The notes under the pieces: generated by a model
The model's database searches: none
Seen by the model: the letters and a program-made list of their open reading frames with translations, nothing else
What the model was told of the DNA's origin: nothing
Position numbers and translations under genes: made by a program
Source of the DNA: Octadecabacter algicola
Lineage (GTDB): Bacteria > Pseudomonadota > Alphaproteobacteria > Rhodobacterales > Rhodobacteraceae
Assembly: GCF_021532625.1 (NCBI RefSeq)
Contig: NZ_JAKGAR010000002.1
Location: forward strand, 310,001 to 374,000
Reading direction: 5' to 3'
DNA: 64,000 bases
Shown: in pieces, positions 26,162 through 34,408 of the stretch
How the letters are laid out: every line of letters starts with the position of its first letter
Numbering within the stretch: the stretch's first letter is position 1

Positions 26162-26223
26162 TCAGCGAGGTGCGTGATACGCAAATCCTGACGAGGGATC
26201 AACCCTGAAAAGAGGCTATTTTG

Positions 26224-27534
26224 TTATTCCTTTGCGGCGTCGTCTCGAAGCAGGTCTTCGCCGTCTCCTATCTCGCGTTCGGCGTCGATCATTCTATCTA
26301 ACGCGCCTTCGGCATCGGCGGCAACGACAGCAACTTCGGCGCTGTCTTTAGGGGGCTCTGGGACGGTATTGGCTGCTGACGAGGCCGCGGTTCTCTCCAT
26401 TTGAATTGTGTAGGTTGTGTTTGGCAAAGTGATACCAGCGGCCTCAAATGCTCGTTTTACAAGGCGGAGTGCCTCACCACGGGCGAGCGCAAGTGACGTT
26501 TCTGATTGATCGATCCAGCCGACTACAACGATTTCAATGCCTGCGTCGGTGATATCACCAAGCCATGCATTGGCCGCCGGTTCAGCGAGGACAAATGGCA
26601 GATCCTGCGTCGTTTCGAGCGCCATTTCACGTGCTGCGCCAAGGTCCGTGGCGCTGTCTACGCCAACCGTAAACATAAACCGGCGTTCCCTGTTTTGGCT
26701 AAAATTAATGATACGAGATTTGAACACGGTCGCATTGGGGATTCGGATGTGATTGCCATCAAAACTCAGCAGGATCGTGGCGCGGCTGGTCAGACGGATG
26801 ACTTTGCCTTGGTCTCCGTTGATTTCGACGACATCGTTCGGGCGGAACGGTTGGCGGATCGACAACATGACGGAGGCGATGAAGTTTTCTACCGTGTCGC
26901 GGACCGCAAAACCAATGGCCAAACCGATCAGACCGGCAGCACCGAGGATTGTTGAGAGCAATGCTGTCGCATTCATTATGTCGAGCGCGATTACTATGCC
27001 CCCGATGATGAAGGCGATGCGAATTATTGTGCGGAACAGGTCGGCGATAAAGGCGTTCGGCGCCAAGCGATCCCATGGTTGTTTCAAGCGCGCGACGGCC
27101 GAGCCTATCCACATGATGAGCAAGAAAACGGCCAAAGCGATCAGGGCCAAGGGTAGCTGAATCATCAGCTGTTCTAAGCGGCCCATGAAGCGCTCGATTG
27201 CTGGATCAAGGCGGCGGCGAATGTCGGTCGTTTCAGTCGCTTCGTTCTTTATGGCAACAACGCCTTCTACGCGGGTCACGAGAGCGTCGAGTTCTTGTGC
27301 TTCCATGAGGGAATTGGTTGTGCCGCGCAGGGTAACGACGCCGTCAGAAACGGTGACCGTGATGTCCTCGTAATTGCCGAGCTCGCCCAATATTTCACGA
27401 ATGCGCACTGCAATATCTGCATCAAGTTGGCCGGTTTGATCCGTGGTGATGGTGCCTGTCGGTTCTTCTTGGGCCATGCTGGGCACGGCAGGAAGAAGAC
27501 ATAGCAGTAGAGCGAGGGTACGCAAAAAGGTCAT
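26224..27534 (-). CDS. BON-domain mechanosensitive ion channel (MscS family)
   Basis: This is an inner-membrane channel of 436 residues. After a signal peptide (MTFLRTLALLLCLLPAVPSMAQ) comes a periplasmic BON domain (residues 38-95; IREILGELGNYEDITVTVSDGVVTLRGT). Three membrane helices follow (PLALIALAVFLLIMWIGSAV, LFRTIIRIAFIIGGIVIALDI, LLSTILGAAGLIGLAIGFAV), then the MscS beta domain (NDVVEINGDQGKVIRLTSRATILLSFDGNHIRIPNA). The pore helix carries the expected small residues (GAAGLIGLAIGFA). The channel would open under membrane tension to release solutes; BON may contact the outer membrane or lipids. The C-terminus (about 385-436) is acidic and variable. Confidence 0.94.
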   Translation of the reverse strand: MTFLRTLALLLCLLPAVPSMAQEEPTGTITTDQTGQLDADIAVRIREILGELGNYEDITVTVSDGVVTLRGTTNSLMEAQELDALVTRVEGVVAIKNEATETTDIRRRLDPAIERFMGRLEQLMIQLPLALIALAVFLLIMWIGSAVARLKQPWDRLAPNAFIADLFRTIIRIAFIIGGIVIALDIMNATALLSTILGAAGLIGLAIGFAVRDTVENFIASVMLSIRQPFRPNDVVEINGDQGKVIRLTSRATILLSFDGNHIRIPNATVFKSRIINFSQNRERRFMFTVGVDSATDLGAAREMALETTQDLPFVLAEPAANAWLGDITDAGIEIVVVGWIDQSETSLALARGEALRLVKRAFEAAGITLPNTTYTIQMERTAASSAANTVPEPPKDSAEVAVVAADAEGALDRMIDAEREIGDGEDLLRDDAAKE

Positions 27535-27609
27535 AATAGATCGCCGTTTGAAATGAGTTGGGGCGATCTTATGCAGATTAAATGTGACTGACCAGTGCGG
27601 CAGGGGCCG

Positions 27610-28443
27610 TTAGAGACGGATTGGATCGGCTTTGGCGACAGCATCCAGTGCCATCAGCGTTTTCAGCGTCGCGTCCATGTGAGACAGCACGATCATATTT
27701 GGGCCGTCTGATGGGGCGTTGTCTGGGTCTTCATGGGTTTCTAAGAAAACTGCGCCAATACCTTGGGCCACGGCTGCGCGCGCCAAAACGGGAGCGAATT
27801 CACGTTGGCCGCCAGATGATCCACCCAGTCCACCGGGTTGGGCAACGGCGTGGGTTGCATCCATGACGACCGGGTATCCTGTTTTCATCATTTCGGGGAG
27901 GGACCGCATGTCCGCCACCAGTGCGTTATATCCAAATGACACGCCGCGTTCGGTGAGCATGATACGTTTGTTGCCTGTGCTTTCGACTTTGGCGACAACG
28001 TTTGCCATGTCCCATGGGGCCAAGAACTGGCCTTTCTTGATGTTCACAGCAGCGCCGGATTCACCCGCCGCAAGCAGCAGATCCGTTTGACGACATAGGA
28101 ACGCCGGAATCTGGATCACATCGCAGACTTCAGCCACAGGGGCGCATTGTTCGGGCGTGTGGATGTCGGTCAAGACAGGGCAGCCGAACTCGGCTTTGAT
28201 TGCGGCGTGGATAGCCAGCCCTTCATCCATGCCAAGCCCGCGCTTACCTGAAAGCGACGTGCGGTTGGCTTTGTCATAGCTGCCCTTGAACACAAACTGT
28301 GCACCGTAGGAATCGCAGACGCGGGCCATTTCGGTGGCAATCATGCGGGCATGATCCAATGATTCCAGCTGGCAGGGGCCTGCGATAACCGTCAACGGGC
28401 GGTCGTTAGAGGTCGTGACAGACCCGATTTTAACGTCGTGCAT
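27610..28443 (-). CDS. kdsA: 3-deoxy-8-phosphooctulonate (KDO-8-P) synthase
   Basis: This cytoplasmic enzyme (277 residues) condenses phosphoenolpyruvate and arabinose 5-phosphate into KDO 8-phosphate, the precursor of lipopolysaccharide core and some capsules. Family motifs are clear: TVIAGPCQLESLDHA, FKGSYDKANRTSLSGKRG, PVLTDIHTPEQ, VDVIQIPAFLCRQTDLL in variant form (CDVIQIPAFLCRQTDLL), NIKKGQFLAPWDM, TERGVSFGYN and the C-terminal HEDPDNAPSDGPNM. Its ATG at 28443 overlaps the stop of the upstream capsule-export gene by one base, so it is in the same operon, which suggests the KDO made here feeds capsule synthesis as well as lipopolysaccharide. Confidence 0.97.
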   Translation of the reverse strand: MHDVKIGSVTTSNDRPLTVIAGPCQLESLDHARMIATEMARVCDSYGAQFVFKGSYDKANRTSLSGKRGLGMDEGLAIHAAIKAEFGCPVLTDIHTPEQCAPVAEVCDVIQIPAFLCRQTDLLLAAGESGAAVNIKKGQFLAPWDMANVVAKVESTGNKRIMLTERGVSFGYNALVADMRSLPEMMKTGYPVVMDATHAVAQPGGLGGSSGGQREFAPVLARAAVAQGIGAVFLETHEDPDNAPSDGPNMIVLSHMDATLKTLMALDAVAKADPIRL

Positions 28444-30125
28444 TAGGAGCTTACCTGTTCGCGAAGGATGGATGCTGTGAGCGAGATCATCAGGTAGATG
28501 CCTGAAAAGATCAGGAAGGCCAACAAAGTGTTCTCGAATGATTTGGGGTAGGTCGCTTCGTCCGGCGCGATTGGCGCCACAGAGATCGACATGTAGCGTA
28601 CTTGCCGGTTTGCTTCGATGCGCGCGGTATCAAGTGAAGCAAGAGAGGATTGAACTTTTTGCACCGCGATGAGGTAGTTCTCCTCGGCTTGGCGCAGCAG
28701 CGCATTGTTGGACACGATCGATCCGCCGTCACCGCTGGACAGTTGACCGCGTAGCAAGTCGATTTGCCCTTCGAGCAAGGTAATCTGTGTTTCCACAGCG
28801 TTGACCTGTGCCTCGTTAGGGCGGCGGTTGTTGAGAAGGCTGGCAAGGTTTAGCCGTTCTTGGTCGAGTTCAATTTGTAGGGTCGTGATCCGTTGCTGCA
28901 AGGCTGCTGTTGCACCTGTGGCATCGGGCTGCTGAATGCGTTCCTGTACCTCAACAAGTGCAGCAAGCGCTGCTTGGCGATCAATTTCCGCGCGCGCTGC
29001 TTCTGCCTGTGCGCCTTCCATTTGGTCGGACCGAACGCGTTGTGTCAGTTGGTCGACCTGTTCTTCGGCGTAGCCGATCAGGGCTTCCGAGAATTCCTGA
29101 CTTTTGTCAGGGGACGCTGCGATGACTTCCATCTTAAGGATGCCTTCGGTTGGGTCATATCCAACTTGTACATGGTCTTGGAACACCCCGTAGGCGGCTT
29201 CACGAGATGCGTCTTCGTCTAACCGCTGGATGGCATCGATGTCAGGATCTGAGAAATGCTCGATGAAGCCATGATCGTCGTCGAGGCGGATAAACGCCTC
29301 ACGAGAGGTGATGTAGGACTGAACTGTCGTGCTGTCAGTTTGTGTCGCAAGGCCTGTGCCTTGAAATAGCCCGCCCAAGCCCGACGATCCTGAACTTTCG
29401 GCTTGCTGGATGACGAATTCGGACTTTGTGCCGTACATCGGCGTCGCCATTACAAAGAAATACCAGCCCGCAGCAATCGTCGGGAGGATCACAAACATCG
29501 CGAGCCGGCCCAGTAGGGCGGTAAGGTTGCGGCGACGGCGTTTGGCGATGTCTCGTTGGATGCGGCGGATTTCCCCTGCACGGCGCTCAGCTGGATTGTC
29601 ACCGGGGCCGACTTGCGTCGACGGCAGGTTCTTTTGGCGTTGGACAGTTTGCGGTAGCTGAACCTTTGCCTGATCCGCAGGAACTTTGGCCGTTGCGGCT
29701 TGCATATGCCCCGCCGCGGCTTGGGTTTGCGCGTCATTTGGGGCGACAAGCTCTAGGACATTTGCACGTTGGAACGGATCAATACCTTGTTGGCGCAATT
29801 GGCGAACAGCATCAAAGTCCGACGTGACCGCTAGCCCGTTCTTTTGCGCAACACGCCGCGCCATGCGCAACTGGCGCCCGGTAAGACCTTCTTGGCGGAT
29901 CGCGTCGATGTCGGTCTCTGATGCCACAGATTGCGCAGACTCAACCGTTCCGGAGACTGCGGACGGGTCTGGCATGGCTTGGGCCGCACCTTGAGAATAG
30001 GCCTGCCCCTGAGGAGAACTCGGGGCGTCCTGTTGAGGCGCTGGATCAGACGTCGCTGCGGCCGCACTAGCCGTGCTGGAATTGCGTCGTATCCGGAATT
30101 TCTGTGCCTTGGGTTTCGTAGTCAT
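28443..30125 (-). CDS. kpsE: Capsule polysaccharide export inner-membrane protein, KpsE-like
   Basis: This 560-residue polysaccharide co-polymerase type protein links the capsule ABC exporter to the outer membrane. The N-terminal 170 or so residues are Ala/Gln-rich and cytoplasmic. They are followed by a membrane helix (MFVILPTIAAGWYFFVMATP), a periplasmic region with coiled coil (QQRITTLQIELDQERLNLAS) and a C-terminal helix (LLAFLIFSGIYLMISLTASI). The frame is open to 30326, but the ATG at 30125 (MTTKPKAQKFRIRR) is the first plausible start and overlaps the end of kpsT by 59 bases. The long Gln-rich N-terminus is larger than that of E. coli KpsE. Confidence 0.88.
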   Translation of the reverse strand: MTTKPKAQKFRIRRNSSTASAAAATSDPAPQQDAPSSPQGQAYSQGAAQAMPDPSAVSGTVESAQSVASETDIDAIRQEGLTGRQLRMARRVAQKNGLAVTSDFDAVRQLRQQGIDPFQRANVLELVAPNDAQTQAAAGHMQAATAKVPADQAKVQLPQTVQRQKNLPSTQVGPGDNPAERRAGEIRRIQRDIAKRRRRNLTALLGRLAMFVILPTIAAGWYFFVMATPMYGTKSEFVIQQAESSGSSGLGGLFQGTGLATQTDSTTVQSYITSREAFIRLDDDHGFIEHFSDPDIDAIQRLDEDASREAAYGVFQDHVQVGYDPTEGILKMEVIAASPDKSQEFSEALIGYAEEQVDQLTQRVRSDQMEGAQAEAARAEIDRQAALAALVEVQERIQQPDATGATAALQQRITTLQIELDQERLNLASLLNNRRPNEAQVNAVETQITLLEGQIDLLRGQLSSGDGGSIVSNNALLRQAEENYLIAVQKVQSSLASLDTARIEANRQVRYMSISVAPIAPDEATYPKSFENTLLAFLIFSGIYLMISLTASILREQVSS

Positions 30126-30762
30126 AGAGCTGTTTCGCTTCTTCCAAGGTGTCAAACATAACCAACTGACCATCCACAAGAACGGCCGCCGATCGGGCGA
30201 ATTTTTCAAGCGTTGCCGCTTGGTGAGAGACGATAACGACCGTCGTGGTCGCCAAACGTTCCTTAAGGACTTCCCCTGCTTTGCGGTTGAACTCCGCGTC
30301 AGTGGTTTGAGGCATGCCTTCGTCAATCAGGTAGATGTCAAAGTCCAGCGACAGCATCAATGCAAAGGTGAAGCGCGCTTTCATACCTTGCGAGTAGGTG
30401 CCGACGGGCATGTCGAAGTATTCTTCGATGCCAGCCATCCAGCGGCAAAACGCTTCGACGTAGTCGGGATCAAGACCGTAAAGGCGGGCAATGTAGCGAC
30501 TATTTTCACGGGCGCTGTGCCGGTTAACGACACCCCCCATAAAGCCCAGCGGGAATGAGATACGACTTGTGCGAATAATTTCGCCTTCGTCGGGCTTCTC
30601 GAGGCCTGCCATCATATTGATGAGGGTCGTCTTACCCGTGCCGTTCGGCGCCAGAATGCCGAGAGAATTGCCAAGTTCCACGCGAAAAGAAGCACGATCA
30701 AGGATTACCTTGCGCTGCGTTCCTGTCCAAAAGGACTTGCTGACGTTTACGAACTCTAACAT
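30067..30762 (-). CDS. kpsT: Capsule polysaccharide ABC transporter ATP-binding protein
   Basis: This ATPase (231 residues) of the KpsT/Wzt-type exporter powers capsule polysaccharide export. It shows Walker A LAPNGTGKTTLINMMAG at about residues 36-52, the polysaccharide-family segment RISFPLGFMGGVVNRHSARENSRYIARLYG, signature YSQGMKARFTFAL and Walker B FDIYLIDEGMP. It is first in the kpsT-kpsE-kdsA operon and divergent from the uracil-DNA glycosylase gene. The partner permease KpsM is not in this window, so the exporter must be completed from elsewhere. Confidence 0.95.
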   Translation of the reverse strand: MLEFVNVSKSFWTGTQRKVILDRASFRVELGNSLGILAPNGTGKTTLINMMAGLEKPDEGEIIRTSRISFPLGFMGGVVNRHSARENSRYIARLYGLDPDYVEAFCRWMAGIEEYFDMPVGTYSQGMKARFTFALMLSLDFDIYLIDEGMPQTTDAEFNRKAGEVLKERLATTTVVIVSHQAATLEKFARSAAVLVDGQLVMFDTLEEAKQLYDYETQGTEIPDTTQFQHG

Positions 30763-30961
30763 CTCGTGCCTTAGACACCTTTTTTGCTCTGCCTTACGTG
30801 ACAGATTATCCTGCTATTGTCTCCGATAAGTGAACAATCTGGCTATATTATGTCGGGTGTGGTGTCCCTTTTTCAATGCGTTTCACTGCAAGGTGAAGGA
30901 ATAGGCGGCGATTTGTGTGTACGTCACTAGTGTTCGACAGATTTTAACTTAGATTTGTCGC

Positions 30962-31546
30962 ATGGGACTTAGGGATGACATTAGCGCATGTCGTATTTGC
31001 GAGGCGCGATTTGCGGCAACACAAACGCAACACGACCCGCGTCCAGTGGCGTGGTTTGCCCCAAGCGCGCGCATCTTGATCGCTGGCCAAGCGCCGGGGA
31101 TGAAGGTTTATAACAGCGGCAAGCCGTTCACCGATCCGTCTGGTGATCGTTTGCGGGACTGGTTGGGGCTTGATGACGCCGCGTTTTATGACCTAACCCG
31201 CGTTGCCATTGTTCCTATGGCGTTCTGTTTTCCAGGGTATGACGCGAAGGGATCTGACTTGCCGCCGCCAAAGATATGCGGGGAGACGTGGCATGATCGT
31301 GTGATGGAGAGTTTGCCTAACGTTCGGTTGCGCGTCTTGGTCGGGGCAGCGGCGCATCGCTATCATTTGGGAGCAAAAACGAGTGTTACGGATACTGTGA
31401 AGGCTTGGCGCGATCATTCGCCCGACAGCTTTGCCTTGCCACACCCGTCTTGGCGCAATACCGCATGGTTGAAGAAAAACGCGTGGTTCGGGGACGAGGT
31501 TTTGCCCGCCCTACGCACCCGCGTAAAAGAGGTTCTGAATGACTAA
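30962..31546 (+). CDS. Uracil-DNA glycosylase family protein
   Basis: This 194-residue base-excision-repair-type protein has the family motif GQAPGMKVYNSGKPFTDPSGDRLRDWL at about residues 41-67 and the active-site-like HPSWRNTAWLKKNAWF near residue 160. The N-terminus carries CRIC, and the region PPPKICGETWH may supply further cysteines, but a full Fe-S set is not certain. It would remove uracil from DNA or be a related enzyme of the superfamily that includes UdgX-like proteins. The 3' end overlaps the start of the SseB gene by eight bases, indicating co-translation. The start at 30962 is the first ATG after the divergent promoter region. Confidence 0.88.
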   Translation: MGLRDDISACRICEARFAATQTQHDPRPVAWFAPSARILIAGQAPGMKVYNSGKPFTDPSGDRLRDWLGLDDAAFYDLTRVAIVPMAFCFPGYDAKGSDLPPPKICGETWHDRVMESLPNVRLRVLVGAAAHRYHLGAKTSVTDTVKAWRDHSPDSFALPHPSWRNTAWLKKNAWFGDEVLPALRTRVKEVLND

Positions 31547-32345
31547 CGAGACAGAGATCGACGTAACTGACATTGATCAGGCACATGCTGCGATGACGGC
31601 GAATGAAGAAGACGACATCGCGCGGTTGCGGTTTTATGAACGCCTGTCCGAGACAGAGCTGTTCATGCTTCTAGAGGACGAAGCCGAAGGCGATCAGGTG
31701 ACGCCCGCCTTGTTTGAGGTTGAGGACCAATCGTTCGTTTTGATTTTTGACCGCGAAGCTCGCATGTCAGAGTTTTACGGCAAGGTCATCGCGCCTTACG
31801 CGGCTTTGTCTGGGCGCGGTATGGCGCAGATGTTGCAGGGCCAACGCATTGGCATGGCGTTGAACATGGGCGTTGCACCGTCAGCGATGTTGATCCCAGC
31901 GGAGGCCGTGGATTGGCTGGCGCAAACCTTGGGCAGCGATGCCCAAGAAGTTGAAGGGCAAATCACAGAACTAACAGCGCCGAAAGGCTTACCAGAAACG
32001 TTGCTTGAAGCGTTGGACCGGAAATTAGCCACTGCCGCAGGGTTGGCGGTTGAGGCATATCTTTGCGGCGTCACCTACGACGGTGGCGGGCGTGGGCATA
32101 TGTTGGCGTTTGTCGGGACGGTCGAAGGCGCTGAGGCCGCTTTGACGGCTGCGGTGAACGAAGCGCTGGTGTTTTCAGGTATTGATGCGGGGATGTTGGA
32201 TGTCGCGCATCTTGAAGGTGGCGATCCGGTGTCCGAACGTGTTGCAAAGGTCGGTTTGCGGTTTGATTTGCCGACTCCGCAGATGCCAAGCCAACCTGGG
32301 GCAAACCCAGGAATGGACCCAAGCAAGCCGCCTAAGTTGAACTAG
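31539..32345 (+). CDS. SseB-family protein
   Basis: This 268-residue acidic protein has an SseB-like N-terminal domain (residues 15-125: DDIARLRFYERLSETELFMLLED, FVLIFDREARMSEFYG, GRGMAQMLQGQRIGMALNMG) and a second C-terminal domain ending in a Pro-rich tail (PTPQMPSQPGANPGMDPSKPPKLN). SseB domains of this type are of unknown biochemical function; the name comes from an E. coli serine-sensitivity protein. It overlaps the uracil-DNA glycosylase gene by eight bases and ends one base short of the convergent ghrA stop. Confidence 0.88.
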   Translation: MTNETEIDVTDIDQAHAAMTANEEDDIARLRFYERLSETELFMLLEDEAEGDQVTPALFEVEDQSFVLIFDREARMSEFYGKVIAPYAALSGRGMAQMLQGQRIGMALNMGVAPSAMLIPAEAVDWLAQTLGSDAQEVEGQITELTAPKGLPETLLEALDRKLATAAGLAVEAYLCGVTYDGGGRGHMLAFVGTVEGAEAALTAAVNEALVFSGIDAGMLDVAHLEGGDPVSERVAKVGLRFDLPTPQMPSQPGANPGMDPSKPPKLN

Positions 32346-33272
32346 TTAGTAGCCGCGGCTGCGATCAACGAGGTGCAAGAACGCCTCGCCAGCTTCGCCG
32401 CGGCGAATGTTTTCTGCGATGCAATTGGCCGCCGTCTTCGGGCGGGTTGTGGATGCAATATGTGGCGTCACCGTGACCTGCGGGTGTGCCCAGAACACAT
32501 GATTTTTGGGCAGAGGTTCTGTGCGGAAAACGTCCAATGTGGCATGGGCTATGTTCGTTCCAAGAGCCGCGATTAAGGCGTCATCATCAATCAGAGGCCC
32601 TCGGCCCGGATTGATGACAAAGGCACCCTTTGCCAGCAAAGTAAGTGTTTCGGCGTTGATAATATTCGTTGTGGCGTCGGTGAGCGGCAGCAACAGGATT
32701 AAGATTTCTGCGTCGGTAAGCGCGCGGTGAAAGCCGTCTTCGCCAGAGTGGCAGGTGACTCCGTCGACCGCTTTTTGAGATCGACTCCAGCCTGAAACAG
32801 GAAAACCCAAGTCTCGAAGAGCCTTGGCGCAAGCAACCCCCAATTCACCAAGGCCAAGGATCGTAACAGGGCGATCAGCGGCCAAGGGCGGATAGTCGGT
32901 ACGCCAGATGCCGTCTTGTCCGTTGATATGGTGATCAAGCCCCATGTGGTGGCGCATCGTGTGGGCAACGACCCATTCGACCATACCGTCAGTCAGGCCT
33001 TTGTCGACCATCCGTGCCAGCGGTTGGGTCAATGTTGGATTAGGGGCGATATCTTCGACGCCCGCCCAAAGGTTCAACACGGCTTTGCAACGGGTAAAAG
33101 GTGCGAAGTCTTGAACAGGACCATTGGGGGCGGCGATGATGTAATCAACTGTTTCGGGTGGATGGTCGCGCGAAAGATCTACCTTAAGGCCGAATTTCTT
33201 GAACGCCGGTGGCAAAGCCTCAGAATAGTCAGGCCAAGCAGCGTCGTTTGCGGAGAAGAGCGCGTTGATCAT
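32346..33272 (-). CDS. ghrA: Glyoxylate/hydroxypyruvate reductase A
   Basis: This 308-residue D-2-hydroxyacid dehydrogenase reduces glyoxylate to glycolate and hydroxypyruvate to glycerate with NADPH. The cofactor loop is ILGLGELGVACAKALRDLGF near residues 138-157. Catalytic residues are in INPGRGPLIDDDALIAAL (Arg), FRTEPLPKNHVFWAHPQV (Glu) and VTPHIAS (His). SRSQKAVDG after the loop carries the Arg/Ser typical of NADPH use. Its ATG overlaps the rodA stop by four bases (ATGA), so it is the last gene of the rod-shape operon, an arrangement with no obvious functional link. Confidence 0.95.
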   Translation of the reverse strand: MINALFSANDAAWPDYSEALPPAFKKFGLKVDLSRDHPPETVDYIIAAPNGPVQDFAPFTRCKAVLNLWAGVEDIAPNPTLTQPLARMVDKGLTDGMVEWVVAHTMRHHMGLDHHINGQDGIWRTDYPPLAADRPVTILGLGELGVACAKALRDLGFPVSGWSRSQKAVDGVTCHSGEDGFHRALTDAEILILLLPLTDATTNIINAETLTLLAKGAFVINPGRGPLIDDDALIAALGTNIAHATLDVFRTEPLPKNHVFWAHPQVTVTPHIASTTRPKTAANCIAENIRRGEAGEAFLHLVDRSRGY

Positions 33273-34408
33273 CGTGGCTTATGCACGTGCGCGGATTGCA
33301 CAAGACCAAAAGCCACCATCAACACCAACATCGCCGACCCCCCATAGCTGACCAGCGGTAGTGGCACGCCCACAACCGGTGCTAGTCCCATGACCATCGC
33401 CATGTTGACGGCGAAGAACAGAAAGAACGTAACGGCGACGCCCATGGTGATCAAAGACGCAAAGCGATCCTTGTTGGTGACAGCAGATTGCACACAGAAG
33501 ATGATAATCAACGTATAAAGGATCAACAGGCCGAACGCCCCGACAAAGCCAAATTCTTCAGCCAATGTAGTAAAGATAAAGTCGGTGTGTTTTTCCGGCA
33601 GAAAGTTCAGGCGGCTTTGGGTGCCTTGCATGAACCCGCGCCCCGTCCAACCGCCAGAGCCGAGCGCGATCTTCGCTTGGGTGATGTGATAGCCCGCGCC
33701 CAAGGGGTCTTGGGTTGGGTCCAAAAACGTATCGATGCGGCGGTATTGGTAGTCTTTCAGCACCTGCCAACCAGTTCCCCGCGATTGGAAAACCGCAACG
33801 ACCAAGCCAAACACCCCTGCGATCACGGTGGCAAAATAGGCCCAATGGACACCAGCAAGAAACATGATCGCGCCCCCGCCAGCGACCATAAGCATCGTGG
33901 TACCAAGGTCGGGTTGGCTCAGCACAAGGTAAGCTGGGGCGGCGATGAACAGCAATGGAACAAAGATCCAGACGGGTTTGCTCACTTTGTTCAGGGGTAA
34001 CCAGTCATAATAAGCGGCCAGCAACATGATCAGCGTGATTTTCATCATCTCCGAGGGCTGAAAATCCATGAACCTAAGGTCAAGCCACCGCTGGGAGCCG
34101 TTGCGTTCGACCCCGATGAAATCAACTAAAATGAGCAAGATCAGCGCGACGGCATAGCCAACCACCGCCATATTGCGCCAGAACCAGATCGGGACAATGG
34201 CCATCGAAATCATGATTGCGATGCCAAGCCCAAACCGCTGTACTTGTGGCGTCACCCAAGGTGTCATTGATCCGCCTGCGACCGAGTAAAGCATCAAGAA
34301 GCCAAAGCCCGACACGGCTGTGATCAAAAAGACCACAGGCCAGTTCAGGTGTAAGAGCTTTCTGAACCCAGAGGGGACGTATTTTACCTGATACTCAAGA
34401 TAGCTCAT
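33269..34408 (-). CDS. rodA: Rod shape-determining protein RodA (peptidoglycan polymerase)
   Basis: This SEDS-family glycosyltransferase (379 residues) polymerises lipid II for cell elongation together with PBP2. It has about ten membrane helices and the conserved SEDS signatures DFQPSEMMKITLIMLLAAYY, QPDLGTTML, GTGWQVLKDYQYRRI, ALGSGGWTGRGFMQGTQS, LPEKHTDFIFTTLAEEFGFVG and VVGVPLPLVSYGGSAMLVLM. It follows mrdA directly (the start shares one base with the mrdA stop region) in the mreBCD-mrdA-rodA order and overlaps ghrA by four bases. Confidence 0.97.
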   Translation of the reverse strand: MSYLEYQVKYVPSGFRKLLHLNWPVVFLITAVSGFGFLMLYSVAGGSMTPWVTPQVQRFGLGIAIMISMAIVPIWFWRNMAVVGYAVALILLILVDFIGVERNGSQRWLDLRFMDFQPSEMMKITLIMLLAAYYDWLPLNKVSKPVWIFVPLLFIAAPAYLVLSQPDLGTTMLMVAGGGAIMFLAGVHWAYFATVIAGVFGLVVAVFQSRGTGWQVLKDYQYRRIDTFLDPTQDPLGAGYHITQAKIALGSGGWTGRGFMQGTQSRLNFLPEKHTDFIFTTLAEEFGFVGAFGLLILYTLIIIFCVQSAVTNKDRFASLITMGVAVTFFLFFAVNMAMVMGLAPVVGVPLPLVSYGGSAMLVLMVAFGLVQSAHVHKPR

